Shown here piece after piece: positions 54,901 through 62,136 of a DNA stretch of 64,000 bases. The stretch covers positions 1 to 64,000 of the forward strand of contig JAQGKC010000333.1 in the NCBI GenBank assembly GCA_028290305.1, read 5' to 3'. This DNA comes from Bradyrhizobium sp. (GTDB lineage Bacteria; Pseudomonadota; Alphaproteobacteria; Rhizobiales; Xanthobacteraceae). Below the pieces are notes generated by a model. It saw only the letters and a program-made list of their open reading frames with translations. It did no database searches and had not been told where the DNA came from. The translations under genes and the position numbers were made by a program. Each line of letters begins with the position of its first letter. Within the stretch, counting starts at the first letter, position 1.

Positions 54901-55359
54901 GATCGCCTTCTGCGCGGTCTGCTGAATGGTGACTGTGGTCTGGCCGTTGCTGGTCGACTGCGTCGGGAGGTTGGCGTTCTGCCACAGCGTCGGATCGGTG
55001 CCGACGCCGGGCGCCACCTGCAGGCCGCCGGCTCCGAGTCCATTCGGCACATTGCTCGGCGCGCTAAGTGCAGCACTCCGCGCAGCGTTCTGCACCGCCT
55101 GCATGGCCTGAAGCGCCTGGGTCGCACGTGTCAGCGATTTCATCGACTGCTGGGTCATAGTCGCAGCCTGCTGGGCCGACAACGCCGCAGCCGCAGCCGC
55201 ACTCGTCGCGGCCGAGAAACTCTGACCACCGCCACCACCCAATTGCCGCGCATGTGCGACGGGCATCACCAGCATCAGGACGAGCGCGCTGGCCCCGGCC
55301 AACAGTGCAGTCCGATGGATCGAGCGGTGCGGGCGGAACAGAACATCACGAACGGGCAT
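48754..55359 (-). CDS. exoprotein segment 1 (signal peptide, TPS domain, repeats)
   Basis: As written, ATG 55359 is followed by 2,201 residues. Residues 1-37 are the signal peptide; ~100-330 the TPS domain; then beta-helix repeats. The last ~75 residues ([23 protein letters not shown]...) are out of frame and not biological: similarity resumes in the next frame at [33 protein letters not shown] lies before ATG 55359. The frame extends upstream to 55464 but without a signal peptide. Confidence 0.85.
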   Translation of the reverse strand: MPVRDVLFRPHRSIHRTALLAGASALVLMLVMPVAHARQLGGGGGQSFSAATSAAAAAALSAQQAATMTQQSMKSLTRATQALQAMQAVQNAARSAALSAPSNVPNGLGAGGLQVAPGVGTDPTLWQNANLPTQSTSNGQTTVTIQQTAQKAILTWSSFNVGKNTTAYFNQSAGTATDGSNGWVALNRVNDPSGVPSQILGQIRTEGSVYLINRNGIIFGGSSQVNVNTFIASSLNLFSNDLVASNDRFLTGGIGDLNSTNFTAATSSDGLAHSVLFAPTAGAGDVTIAPGAAITVGNQGLALIAAPGVTNGGVITAPSGQVALIAGIGVSYDYNKSSFTPGNGAIPQGTNDNSTTNLRFANYGQLTDANGTDITPVGTLVNNGLIFTPRGNITMLGGAIRQNGVAIATTSVAQPGSVVIESLYQVGAPGSQSPADEFTANFYTGSIAFGPQAVTSILADSNGVTLPSDATSLARFQNLAAGASFTSPLPTQGPGLIEIIGQAIDFQGGTLVYAPGQTLSASTAVLPDPRVSVPPVAGSGRILLESGAILDVSGIPGTVLTVDSNLLTVKLGGNELADSPLQQSGFLFGSTVTVDMGNSGINPQTGQPWVGTPLANLASYANLVQRSIGGLLVNGGSIYLSANEMIGAPGSIINLTGGYIDYLGGTIHTTTLIGADGRKYNIGSADPNMTYVGIAGQFVVDHAHWGIKEIYSSPLINAGYYQPEYIQGGNAGTLTVLVSGNSGVSGGAAIANSGAAILQSTILAGALAGQRQVAGGALPSNGSFNFTGILPIEIGDPDAMSASSLAASSVPTNFTPDTPLLATPGSNYATNVFNSQVLSDAGFKNISLTAGGPGQPFQAVVEDAGAILAVQPGGSINLSGNNIIINGALAARGGAINISSTPNGVNSTSNVPGDILIGAGAVLDVSGFFINEALLPLNQQVLPLPINAGSIALIANSGNSEGGTGSAPDSNAIDLTGNITLASGSLLDLRGGGHVRGNGHLETDGNRVPLGSGGSLTIETYAGQVTPLNLSAPLPERGVLTLDGDIEALGFNGGGTLTLEQVAFQIGGNRAATPSYGFYFDPKYWGDLGFGNFVLSSLLETKVPNGVVVRLQHRNLVLPPDATARTAVDAAAIAAPGYLAGTQLSATNLSVTAGLEQKQNSVQLSSGNSDDSIKIGVGAQIVGDPGADISLSSYAMTVILGSIRAPGGTISLGVNGSIGFGLMGPLYIGSGSVLDVSGTTVIDPLATPMFTSAGLVTPLTGRVLAGGTVNLSDDQTSILVAPGAIINVSGATGAFDVAHFVAGGRFGGGRVVLDREPVWSDAGQVNITAGAGLLFEGTLIGEPGTAQAAGGTLALTGDTVPSTGSGSNIILVQNIAQAVRDSGAAFTFATFMPTLKFVSAASQQVDSNIPQGTLLFGAETLDGSGFTKLVLSETSGAVGFAGQVGLSLDNSVVINTSGIIASNAGNFIWSFQGPVNLPTDANGVQTTQNASLSITAPYIAINGFSGGNGSSPNTQFRQSVADSTLTLNAEQIDLSAYMFLQNIGAATFNSSGDIRLLPAQYVPSTGTSLIGYLLTAGNLSFNAADIYPATDTAFVIQATPFFGSTQPTTISFGYPSGGAPSTVTPLSAGGTLVVSATNINQNGEIRAPFGSIILGVTSSDTISNAVGAISATPVSTQSVNLGSGSITSVSANGMVIPFGNTIDQATWSYNPQINNPSWSGPTSSAQSPFATPRTQAPQGVVTLNGGNVAFGSGAVININGGGDLRAQEWIPGTGGSRDVLSQYNTSYANSTAGTQVPLYPDARQIYAIVPGFNGKVAPYDATMSQAGITPGQQIYLSGGSGLPAGYYTLLPVKYATLPGAFRVVVNSGVSNPLSNQTFTLPDGTMEMTGYLANGFTGAHDAAIAQFMVQSASVWGRYSQYVTTSANSFFPTYAALNNQSTPYVPVDAGRLVLSATSGLTLGGTLLGTAAPGGAGSQIDISSQFIEITGKSQTVDAGYLGIDAAALDSLGASSLLIGGTRTTTSAGTVITPTANGVIVANDGSDPLTAPEIILVAAPQFQTSTVQIDAEGDVASIQVPIANTGRVTVRSGAVIQAVGSPGAAPATTLIMGSALKALPTLPDSVVSSNWSRPPRASPPTTRRSTPRWARWCRSLMAPSIRCNCRVKARSAPDPSRSPTTSTRPIPPSPLPCRRSQELPVPPTR

Positions 55360-55393
55360 CGGACTCTCTCGGCAATTGACAGACCTTGAACAT

Positions 55394-55420
55394 CGATCGC
55401 TCCCACCTGGGACGCGATCG
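55394..55420. promoter_or_regulatory. bulged 12-bp inverted repeat in the exoprotein leader
   Basis: CGATCGC-TCCCA (55394-55405) and TGGGA-CGCGATCG (55408-55420) pair with one bulged base and a two-base loop. It lies ~35-61 bases upstream of the exoprotein start. It could be a leader hairpin or an operator. No T-run follows, so it is not an obvious terminator. Confidence 0.4.
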
Positions 55421-55510
55421 TGTCTCATTTGGTAGACAAAGGCTTGAGGGCAGGTGTGAACCAAAAAAATTCGCGATATGTTTTCAGCGACACAAAAGGC
55501 CGAAAAATCC

Positions 55511-56485
55511 TCAACTTAGGAGGACGATGCCACCCGGCAACACCCGTGCACGGGCCCCGGCGGCCTCCTCGACCCAGGCCAGAACCTCATCGATCCGCTC
55601 AATTCGGAATCGCCCGCTTACGGTTGTGCTCTCAAGCGCGGCATTGATCAGAATGACCCGGCCGGGCCTGTATCGATTAACCTCGGCAACCGCCGCCGAA
55701 AGCGGCGTGCTCCGAAAGACAATGAAACCATCCTGCCAAGCTGTTACCTCGGCGGTATCGATCACCAGACTTTGGCCGAGGCTATGGTCATCGTAGGTGA
55801 GCTGGGATCCAGCAGCGAGTATCACGGCCTGTTCGCCCTGCTCGACTTGAACCTGGCCGTCCGCACAGGTCACGCAAACAGCCGGCCCGACGTTGCGCAC
55901 ATCAAACCGAGCTCGGCTCGTTACCATCCGACCGGAACCCGCGACCACGGTCAATGAGCGCTGCGATTGCGCGGGCACGGCGAACGACGCCTCACCCGTG
56001 ATCAGCTTGACGCGATCCATGCCACCACCTTGAGCGGGAACGGCAATACTGGTTTGCGTGTTCATCTGAATCGTTACGCCCGCGAGGGTAACACGTCGCT
56101 GCTCCCCCGTCGCGGTTCGATAGTCAGCCCTCAGCTCGTCGAATGACGGCCATAGGCCAAGCGGTGGATTGACCACGGCGTATGCCGCCGCAGCGGCGGC
56201 GAGCGCTCCCCCGCTACCCAAGAGTGCGCGCCGGGTCATTTGATGCGGTCGGCTGGACCAAGCCGGCACACCTTCCTGTTCAATGAAGGTGCGTCCACTG
56301 GATTCAAGGCTCCTCCACACGTGGACGGCTTCGGCGAAAGCCGCCTCATGGGCCGGACTCTGCCGGCGCCAATGCGCAAGGGCCTCGGCGTCGGCGGCCG
56401 TCGCTTCACCGGAGACGAGTTGCGTAACCCAATGGCTCGCATCGCGCGTCAAGGGATCTGCCTCCCTGTTCCAATCGGCCGTCAT
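55511..56485 (-). CDS. FecR-family anti-sigma/sigma-regulator
   Basis: This 324-residue protein has the FecR layout: a cytoplasmic N-terminal DUF4880-like segment (EADPLTRDASHWVTQLVSGEATAADAEALAHWRRQSPAHEAAFAEA, ~8-54), a Tat-like/transmembrane segment at ~84-105 (TRRALLGSGGALAAAAAAYA), a periplasmic FecR domain (~118-225) and a C-terminal STN-like fold (~255-324: PLSAAVAEVNRYRPGRVILINAAL). It binds the adjacent sigma factor and passes a periplasmic signal to it. It overlaps the sigma gene by 4 bp (ATGA) and precedes the exoprotein by 151 bp. Confidence 0.88.
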   Translation of the reverse strand: MTADWNREADPLTRDASHWVTQLVSGEATAADAEALAHWRRQSPAHEAAFAEAVHVWRSLESSGRTFIEQEGVPAWSSRPHQMTRRALLGSGGALAAAAAAYAVVNPPLGLWPSFDELRADYRTATGEQRRVTLAGVTIQMNTQTSIAVPAQGGGMDRVKLITGEASFAVPAQSQRSLTVVAGSGRMVTSRARFDVRNVGPAVCVTCADGQVQVEQGEQAVILAAGSQLTYDDHSLGQSLVIDTAEVTAWQDGFIVFRSTPLSAAVAEVNRYRPGRVILINAALESTTVSGRFRIERIDEVLAWVEEAAGARARVLPGGIVLLS

Positions 56486-57087
56486 TCTTCCGCGATCTCC
56501 CCTCGTGCCGGTTTGCTGCCCGGTGTTCGGAGGGACTTCTGATCTATTGACAGTTCTCGCGGCACGTAAGTGAACGAATTACGGGTCAGCTTTCGCGAGC
56601 GCTCGACGCAATAGACCTGCGCCTCTTGCAGTTCGCGCTGCACGAAACGGACCGAAACGCCGAAGCGCTGGGCGATTTCCCGGCGCGACAAGCCGTCAAC
56701 CCGAGCCGCCAGCAAGATCGCCTGCTGACGCTCAGGCAGCTCCGCGATGATCGCAACGAGGGTCTGCAGTTCGGATCGCGCTTCCACAACACGAGCAGGT
56801 TCCGGCGCTTCGTCCTCGATGTAGAGCAACGTTTCGATTTCCGAGGCCGAGAGCCGCCTCTCGGCATGCATATGATTGCGGGCGATGTTGACCGCCATGC
56901 TATAGAGATAGTTGTCGGGGCTGCGCAGCGTACTTAATTCACCGCCACGTTCCAGACGCAGCCACGTATCCTGAAGGGCGTCTCCGGCGAGATCGGCCGA
57001 GCCCAGGTACTTCGTCAACCGTTTCTTGAAGAACTCGTAGCGCATCAGCAAGCGTTGCTGCAGGGTCGCCCATCCCGCCTCGGTCAT
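56482..57087 (-). CDS. ECF sigma factor (FecI-like)
   Basis: This 201-residue sigma-70-family ECF factor has region 2 near the start (FFKKRLTKYLGSADLAGDALQDTWLRLERGG, with -10 contacts in DNYLYSMAVNIARNHMHAERR) and region 4 at ~110-165 (LPERQQAILLAARVDGLSRREIAQRFGVSVRFVQRELQEA), the -35-binding helix-turn-helix. After region 4 there is a ~45-residue tail that is not part of standard FecI. The gene is placed between STN and FecR genes and overlaps both by 4 bp (57084-57087 and 56482-56485). Its likely target is the operon and the exoprotein. Confidence 0.9.
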   Translation of the reverse strand: MTEAGWATLQQRLLMRYEFFKKRLTKYLGSADLAGDALQDTWLRLERGGELSTLRSPDNYLYSMAVNIARNHMHAERRLSASEIETLLYIEDEAPEPARVVEARSELQTLVAIIAELPERQQAILLAARVDGLSRREIAQRFGVSVRFVQRELQEAQVYCVERSRKLTRNSFTYVPRELSIDQKSLRTPGSKPARGEIAEE

Positions 57088-57845
57088 CGGGCCGCCCTGG
57101 TCGTCTGCATGTTGGTGTCAGCGCCGCTGCATTTGCTGACGAGATCCGGTGTCACGAGAAGCACAACTGGCTGCGTGAAACCGGCGGGGGGTGCCGCGCC
57201 AACGGAGAGCGAGCGGACCGCTCGCTCGAAGCTCTCGTCGATATCGGTTCTGCCCGTCGTACCGAGCAACGCCATACGCGTCACGGTGCCGGACGATCCG
57301 ATCCAAAAGCCGAACGAAATGCGATAAGATCCGGCCCGTATTTGGGGGGACGCACAGAAGACATGTTTAAGGCCTGTTTGAATAAGGCCGTAGTAACCTT
57401 TAAAGGATGCATCAACATCGTCGGCGATCTCATCCGGAGCAAGCGTCGCCATCGGGTCGGAAACCAGTAATACGCCATCAGCCGCCTTATACTGTGGCAT
57501 CAGGCCGGTTCCTGCGAGTAGCATGCTCAGAGCAGAATCTGGCGTGAAATCCCCTTTCACATCGGTCGATCGCCGCCCGATCGCCAAGCTTGCGTTATAG
57601 ATGACTTGCCAACCCGAGGCGACGCTATAGCTCTCCAACGCCGACGCCAGCGGCTGAGCGGGCACGTCGAACGTCATTGGCCTGGTGGGATCGGCTGCCC
57701 CACGGCGCTGGTCCGCTGCTACTGCACCCTGCACGGCCGCAGCGCCCACCAGCGCGACGCCCGCAACCAAGCGCAGCGCCCGGCACAACGCCTTGGTATC
57801 CCAGCAAAAAGACCATCCGACAGTGTTACTCGAAACGGCCAACAA
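57084..57845 (-). CDS. exported STN-domain protein fused to a TonB-C-like domain
   Basis: This 253-residue protein has a signal peptide (ALCRALRLVAGVALVGAAAVQGAVA-AD), an STN domain at ~57-128 (MTFDVPAQPLASALESYSVASGWQVIYNASLAIGRRS...GVLLVSD), and a TonB-C-like domain at ~150-232 (YYGLIQTGLKHVFCAS...YRISFGFWIGSSGTVTRMALLGTTGRTDIDESFERAVRSL...PPAGFTQPVVLLVTP). STN normally sits at the N-terminus of TonB-dependent transducers. Here it is free, so it may sense a signal itself and touch FecR. Start is TTG 57845 with GGAG nine bases upstream. First gene of the operon. Confidence 0.85.
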   Translation of the reverse strand: MLAVSSNTVGWSFCWDTKALCRALRLVAGVALVGAAAVQGAVAADQRRGAADPTRPMTFDVPAQPLASALESYSVASGWQVIYNASLAIGRRSTDVKGDFTPDSALSMLLAGTGLMPQYKAADGVLLVSDPMATLAPDEIADDVDASFKGYYGLIQTGLKHVFCASPQIRAGSYRISFGFWIGSSGTVTRMALLGTTGRTDIDESFERAVRSLSVGAAPPAGFTQPVVLLVTPDLVSKCSGADTNMQTTRAAR

Positions 57846-57903
57846 ACTTCGCTCCGGAGGGGTCCCGCCCTCAATATGAACATTCCATGGTAGGGTTCAT
57901 CCT

Positions 57904-58467
57904 TTACATCCATGTGTCACTTGACGGAGGTACCGCCCCCAAGACAACCACAAGCACGATGTCGAACCAAAATTGAATCGAGTCCGCGGGACCCCTTGAT
58001 GTGGCTGACGTTATTGCGCTGACGTCGCCCCTCCCCATTCTCTTGCGAAGCACCCCTGCGGCTCGGTGTTGGATGTCTTCTGGTATGTCCTGAACCAGCG
58101 ACCGCCCCTTAGCCAACAGCCGGCCAAGTACTTCAACAAAGCTCTCATGACGCTCGCGCCCTTTAACCTGCGCACTCGCCTGCGCCTCAGCCGGCAATGG
58201 TGGCGTAATCGTCAGCCAGAAGTGGATGAATTGCGCAAGTGTCTCGATCCGATCGCAACGTCGCGCTCCAGCCGTCGCACCTGCCGCGACAGGCGATCAA
58301 GCCAACGGGTGAAGGCCTGCCTCAATCCGGTCGACACCATCCGGCGACAGGAACGACGTGACCGCAGCCTCGACAATGGAGGAGCGGAAGATTTTCTTGC
58401 CGTCCGAAAGATCGATCAGTTGCCGCAGGATTCCCGGCGGAAAATACACATTCATTCGCACTCTCAT
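57904..58467 (-). pseudogene. CopG/ribbon-helix-helix regulator remnant of a trb-type conjugation operon
   Basis: Three frames carry one protein. Frame 1 (58467-58297): MRVRMNVYFPPGILRQLIDLSDGKKIFRSSIVEAAVTSFLSPDG, a ribbon-helix-helix start. Frame 2: RRLERDVAI-like residues. Frame 3: FIHFWLTITPPLPAEAQASAQVKGRERHESFVEVLGRLLAKGRSLVQ. This order matches the CopG-like gene that precedes trbB in conjugative trb operons of rhizobia. At least two frameshifts break it and no trbB follows, so it is a relic. The match to the trb-type gene is by memory. Confidence 0.65.
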
Positions 58468-58806
58468 CCGACCACCTCACAGTGCAATGCCATCATTCGG
58501 GTGGATGCGCGCAGCGGCGCATCGCAGTGGTTTGCACGGCACTTTGATCAGGTTTGTCATCGATGATGGCAAACTCCATTGGTGACCGATGCTTCTCCGG
58601 GACGATCGCTTCGCGGAATGTTCCACCGACCCTTCGCCCCCCAAAGTTCGGGCGTATTAATTATTCAGCGCGAAAGGTTGCCGGTTTCGATCTCCCTCAA
58701 GATCCCTTCCGAATACGCGCCAGCGGACGTCCACGATCGGCAAGCGCGAGCGCAACAACGATCTCGCCCTCGACCACAGCAACGACCTGTCGCAATCAAT
58801 CCGGAC
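58468..58806. other. gene-poor stretch between the conjugation-gene relic and the amidase
   Basis: No intact gene. Minus-strand translations give short runs such as QVVAVVEGEIVVALALADRG near 58,720-58,790, which may be the end of a decayed gene. No repeat or terminator was recognised. Confidence 0.4.
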
Positions 58807-60197
58807 TCACGGGAAAGCCGGCATCGGAAACGGACCTCGCGCTTTTTCGTAAGTCCGCGACGCTCGCAGGACCAACGCATCGCTGAATCGGCGTCCGACG
58901 ATTTGTAGGCCGACGGGAAGGCCTTCATCGTCGAAGCCGCAGGGAATGCTTGCGGCAGGCTGCATCGTTTGATTGACCCACGATGTAAAGCGCGGCGCCT
59001 CTCTCAAATGCGGCGGAACACCAGGCGTAGCAGGCGGTCCGACGTGGAACGTCGGACACACGAGAAGGTCATGATCCGAAAAGAACAGATGCATGGCCTG
59101 CCCTAATTGCTCTCGCGCGCTCAAGGCCGCGTGATACATCCAACTCGGCAGATCCTCGCCCAAGCGGGCCAGAGCCAGCGTATCGGAATCGATTAGATCT
59201 CGTTTGTCGGAATCGACCCTGCTCACGGTAGAATGCAAGTTCGCGATCCACTGGACACTGTGCATCCGGCTTTCGACATAGTTCTGGAGTTGCGGAACGG
59301 CAACGGGTTCGATCTGCGCCCCCAGATCCCGCAACATTTGCACTGCTGCGGCGACACACCGCGCGATTCCCGGATCGACGTCCGCTAGGCCGAGATTTGG
59401 GCTGTAGGCGACACGAAGTCCACGAATGCCGGCCTCGAAATCCACTGCGAAGTTCGAGTTTTCGGACGGCTCGATTTGCCAATCCAGTTGGTGAGCTCGA
59501 TTGCTCATGACGTCCATCATTATGGCAGCGTCTTCCACGGAACGCGTGATCGGCCCCAGCACGGTCAACCCTCCGAAGGCAACGGACGGCGCTGGAACAC
59601 GTTTGAACGAAGGCTTGAAACCGAAAACCCCGCACCAGTTCGACGGAATACGAATCGATCCGCCGCCGTCCGATGCGAGCGCCAGCGCCCCAGTCCGGCA
59701 GCCGTCGCCGCTCCGGCGCCGCCGCTCGACCCTCCCGACGTCCACTCCGGCTTCCAGGGGTTGCGGATGATCCCGGTCGATGGACTTTCGGTGACGATCT
59801 TGTTGCCAAACTCGGACGTTGTTGTCTTGCCGAAGATCACGGCTCCCTCGGCTCGCAGATTGGCTACTGCGGGCGCATCGACATCCCACGATTGATCGGG
59901 CTACACCGTCCGTGAACCAGACAGCGTAGCCATGCCGCGCGTTGCAGTAAGGTCTTTCACGGAGACCGGCACGCCGTCCAATCGTCCCATCGGAGCGTGG
60001 TCCCTCCAGCGTTTCTCCGAGGTGCGCGCTGAGGCGAGAGCCCCTGGCCGGTCCACTTCACGGAATGCGTTGATCATCGGATTAAGACGGTCGACCCGAT
60101 CAAGGACGGCCTCCATCACCTCGACGGGAGAAAGCGCGCCTTTCCGGTAAGCAGAAATCAAATCGAGTGCCGACAGTTCCCAAATATTCGCCATCAT
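58807..60197 (-). pseudogene. amidase (amidase-signature family), interrupted by a stop and a frameshift
   Basis: The gene starts MMANIWELSALDLISAYRKGALSPVEVMEAVLDRVDRLNPMINAF and carries the Lys of SVKDLTAT, the nucleophile region SGGSSGGAGAATAAG and DGGGSIRIPSNWCGVFGFKPSF. A TAG at 59901-59903 breaks the frame after SGSRTV, but the same frame resumes with PDQSWDVDAPAVANLRAEGA. A second lesion, one G missing in the run at 59688-59691, shifts frame after AAGLG. Correcting both gives a normal ~463-residue amidase. It is downstream of an amide/urea-type ABC transporter and may use its substrate. Confidence 0.82.
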
Positions 60198-60223
60198 TCG
60201 CTCGTGCTATTCGATACCTACGG

Positions 60224-61411
60224 TCAGCCTGCGATACATTTCGCGTCGAACCTGCCGAGACGCGCGATCGTTTCAATTCCGTTGTCGGGCTGGACGCGGC
60301 CGAGAAGTGTCTCGCAGAGAATTCGGCCTGAGGCATCGATGCGGATGCTGCCTCGCGGTGCCTCGATTTCCAGTTGAGGAAAGGCAGATCGAATCTTGTC
60401 AGCATCAAGACTGCCCGCGAGACGAACCGCTTCGGCCCAAATCTTCAGGGACTCATAAGTCCGCTCTCCCATCGGTAGCACAACCGTCTTGCCGCGGACC
60501 GCGCGTCCGATAGATGCTGAATAGCGTGCCGTATAGGTGTCCAGCAGCTTCCTGTTGGCCGAATTATCGATGCTCATGAAATAGCTCTCGACGCTCAGAG
60601 CCCCGGTCGCCGCGCCCTCGGTTGCGGCGGCGATCGACTCGTGGACAAGATTGGTCACGAGTTGCGGCTTCATATCGAAACTCCTGTACTGTTTGACAAA
60701 CGTCACAGGATCATCGCCGATAGCGTGCCAAACCATATCTACGCTGGCTTCCTTGACCTGCTGCAGCGCCGGCCCAAAGTCGCGGGTCCCAAAAGGAAAC
60801 AGCTGGACGCCCGCAACCCGCCCGCCTTTGGCCTCGATTGCACTCTTGATCGCCGGAATGAGGACATCGCGATTGGTGCCTAGATCGGAAGCCAGGACAT
60901 AGATCGATTTACCGACGTTGGCCGTCAGCCAGTCGATCGTCGGCGGGATGCTCTGGTTGACGGCAAGGCCCGTGGTTACCAGCGAGGGATGGCAGCGGCC
61001 TTCATCAAAATTGGGATAGAAGACGAGCTTCTTCGCGCTGGTTGCCACCGATAGCATCGCCTCGCGCTCTGACGGCAGCACGGCACCCGTAATCATTGCC
61101 ACGCCATCGGAGCCGAACAGCTTTCGGGCTTTTTCGAGTGTCGTGCGGGTCGACATCTGGCTGTCTTCGGCAACGATCTCGAGCTTGCGGCCGTTGAGGC
61201 CGCCTGCCGCATTCGCTTCGTCGACAGCCAGCGCCAGACAATTCTGATTGGTTTGCCCAACGAAAGCGAGCGCGCCGCTGAGCGGGCCGAGGAATCCGAC
61301 CTTGATTGTGTCTTCAGCGCGCAGAATCGCGGGAGCGGAAATCAATGCCGCGCTCGAAGCCAATCCGCGGAGTACGATGCGGCGGCCCATCATATGTTTG
61401 GCGTCACTCAC
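60224..61411 (-). CDS. periplasmic substrate-binding protein of an amide/urea-type Liv transporter
   Basis: This 395-residue protein has a twin-arginine-like signal (GRRIVLRGLASSAALISAPAILRA) and a Peripla_BP_5/6-type fold: IKVGFLGPLSGALAFVGQTNQNCLALAVDEANAAGGLNGRKLEI at the start and QLFPFGTRDFGPALQQVKEASVDMVWHAIG in the middle. This is the AmiC/UrtA-like subgroup of branched-chain amino-acid-type binding proteins. GTG 61411 (VSDAKHMMGRR) is preceded by AAAGGGG, so it is preferred over ATG 61393. It follows LivF and precedes the amidase. Confidence 0.85.
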   Translation of the reverse strand: MSDAKHMMGRRIVLRGLASSAALISAPAILRAEDTIKVGFLGPLSGALAFVGQTNQNCLALAVDEANAAGGLNGRKLEIVAEDSQMSTRTTLEKARKLFGSDGVAMITGAVLPSEREAMLSVATSAKKLVFYPNFDEGRCHPSLVTTGLAVNQSIPPTIDWLTANVGKSIYVLASDLGTNRDVLIPAIKSAIEAKGGRVAGVQLFPFGTRDFGPALQQVKEASVDMVWHAIGDDPVTFVKQYRSFDMKPQLVTNLVHESIAAATEGAATGALSVESYFMSIDNSANRKLLDTYTARYSASIGRAVRGKTVVLPMGERTYESLKIWAEAVRLAGSLDADKIRSAFPQLEIEAPRGSIRIDASGRILCETLLGRVQPDNGIETIARLGRFDAKCIAG

Positions 61412-61437
61412 AACGGGATCCCCTTTCAGCACATGAA

Positions 61438-62136
61438 TCAGATGGCGAGTAATTTCTGAAGAATGGCGGGATCTCGAAACGCGTCGGGAGACCCCTGATG
61501 GACAATCGAGCCCCGATCCATGACGACACATCGGTCGCTGGCGGCAAGCGCAAGGTCGAGATTCTGTTCGACCAGCACGATCGCCAGAGCCAATTTGCGC
61601 GCCAAGTTCGGAAGCAAATCTGCGATGAGGTCGACCATCATCGGCGCAATACCGTCCGAAGGTTCGTCCATGAGCAGGACATCGGGTTTCGCGCACAAGG
61701 CACGAGCGATGGCGAGCATCTGCTGCTCGCCTCCGGACATGGTTCCGCCTCGCTGATCGAGACGCTTTCGCAGGATCGGAAAGTACGAGAAAATTTCCTC
61801 GTCGATGCTTGTTCGCCCGTCACGCCGTGCGCGGGTGCCGAGTTGAAGGTTTTCTTGCACGGTGAGGCGCGGAAATATTCCTCGCCCTTGGGGAACGTAA
61901 GCAACCCCAACCCGTGCAACGCGATGCGCGGCCAGACCCGCAATTTCCATCTCTCCGACTCGAATGGAGCCTGAAATTTCCGGGACGATGCCGATGACGG
62001 CCTTCGCCAAGGTCGACTTGCCGGAACCGTTTCGACCGAGCACTGCTAAAACCGTGCCGGAATCAACCCGGAGGTTGAGATTCGAGATGACGGGCGCCAA
62101 ACCATATCCAGCGGTGAGCTTGTCAATGCTGAGCAT
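61438..62136 (-). CDS. ABC transporter ATP-binding protein, LivF/UrtE type
   Basis: This 232-residue ATPase has Walker A GRNGSGKST, a Q-loop PQGRGIFPRLTV, the signature MSGGEQQML, Walker B VLLMDEPSDG and a switch histidine region (IVLVEQNLDLAL), all of LivF type. ATG 62136 overlaps the end of the LivG gene by 14 bp; a TTG at 62157 is an alternative start. It powers uptake through LivM and LivH. Confidence 0.93.
   Translation of the reverse strand: MLSIDKLTAGYGLAPVISNLNLRVDSGTVLAVLGRNGSGKSTLAKAVIGIVPEISGSIRVGEMEIAGLAAHRVARVGVAYVPQGRGIFPRLTVQENLQLGTRARRDGRTSIDEEIFSYFPILRKRLDQRGGTMSGGEQQMLAIARALCAKPDVLLMDEPSDGIAPMMVDLIADLLPNLARKLALAIVLVEQNLDLALAASDRCVVMDRGSIVHQGSPDAFRDPAILQKLLAI

Larger units (their letters stand above)
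42666..55359 (-). pseudogene. giant two-partner-secretion filamentous haemagglutinin/DUF3739 exoprotein, split by two frameshifts
   Basis: Read as one gene, this is ~4,230 codons. It starts with a basic, long signal peptide (MPVRDVLFRPHRSIHRTALLAGASALVLMLVMPVAHA), passes through a TPS/haemagglutination-activity domain (ILTWSSFNVGKNTTAYFNQSAG...NRVNDPSGVPSQILGQI...NRNGIIFGGSSQVNVNTFIASSL), then thousands of residues of degenerate G/N/S/T-rich beta-helix repeats, and ends with DUF3739-like sequence and a hydrophilic tail ([12 protein letters not shown]). Such proteins are exported through an FhaC/ShlB pore and mediate adhesion or biofilm. Two one-base shifts, near 48,990 and at ~45,750, split it into three frames. 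No partner translocator gene is present in the window. It follows the STN-sigma-FecR operon at a distance of 151 bp, so control by that sigma factor is likely. Confidence 0.85.

Noticed and set aside
54154..55389. 411-codon plus-strand open frame opposite the TPS domain
   Set aside because: Arg/Gly-rich shadow with no ribosome-binding site or domain.
13336..59903. Idea that TAG is recoded (for example as pyrrolysine) in this genome
   Set aside because: Only two TAG interruptions are seen, in genes unrelated to known recoding, and no pyl genes or SECIS-like elements lie nearby; point mutation or error is simpler.
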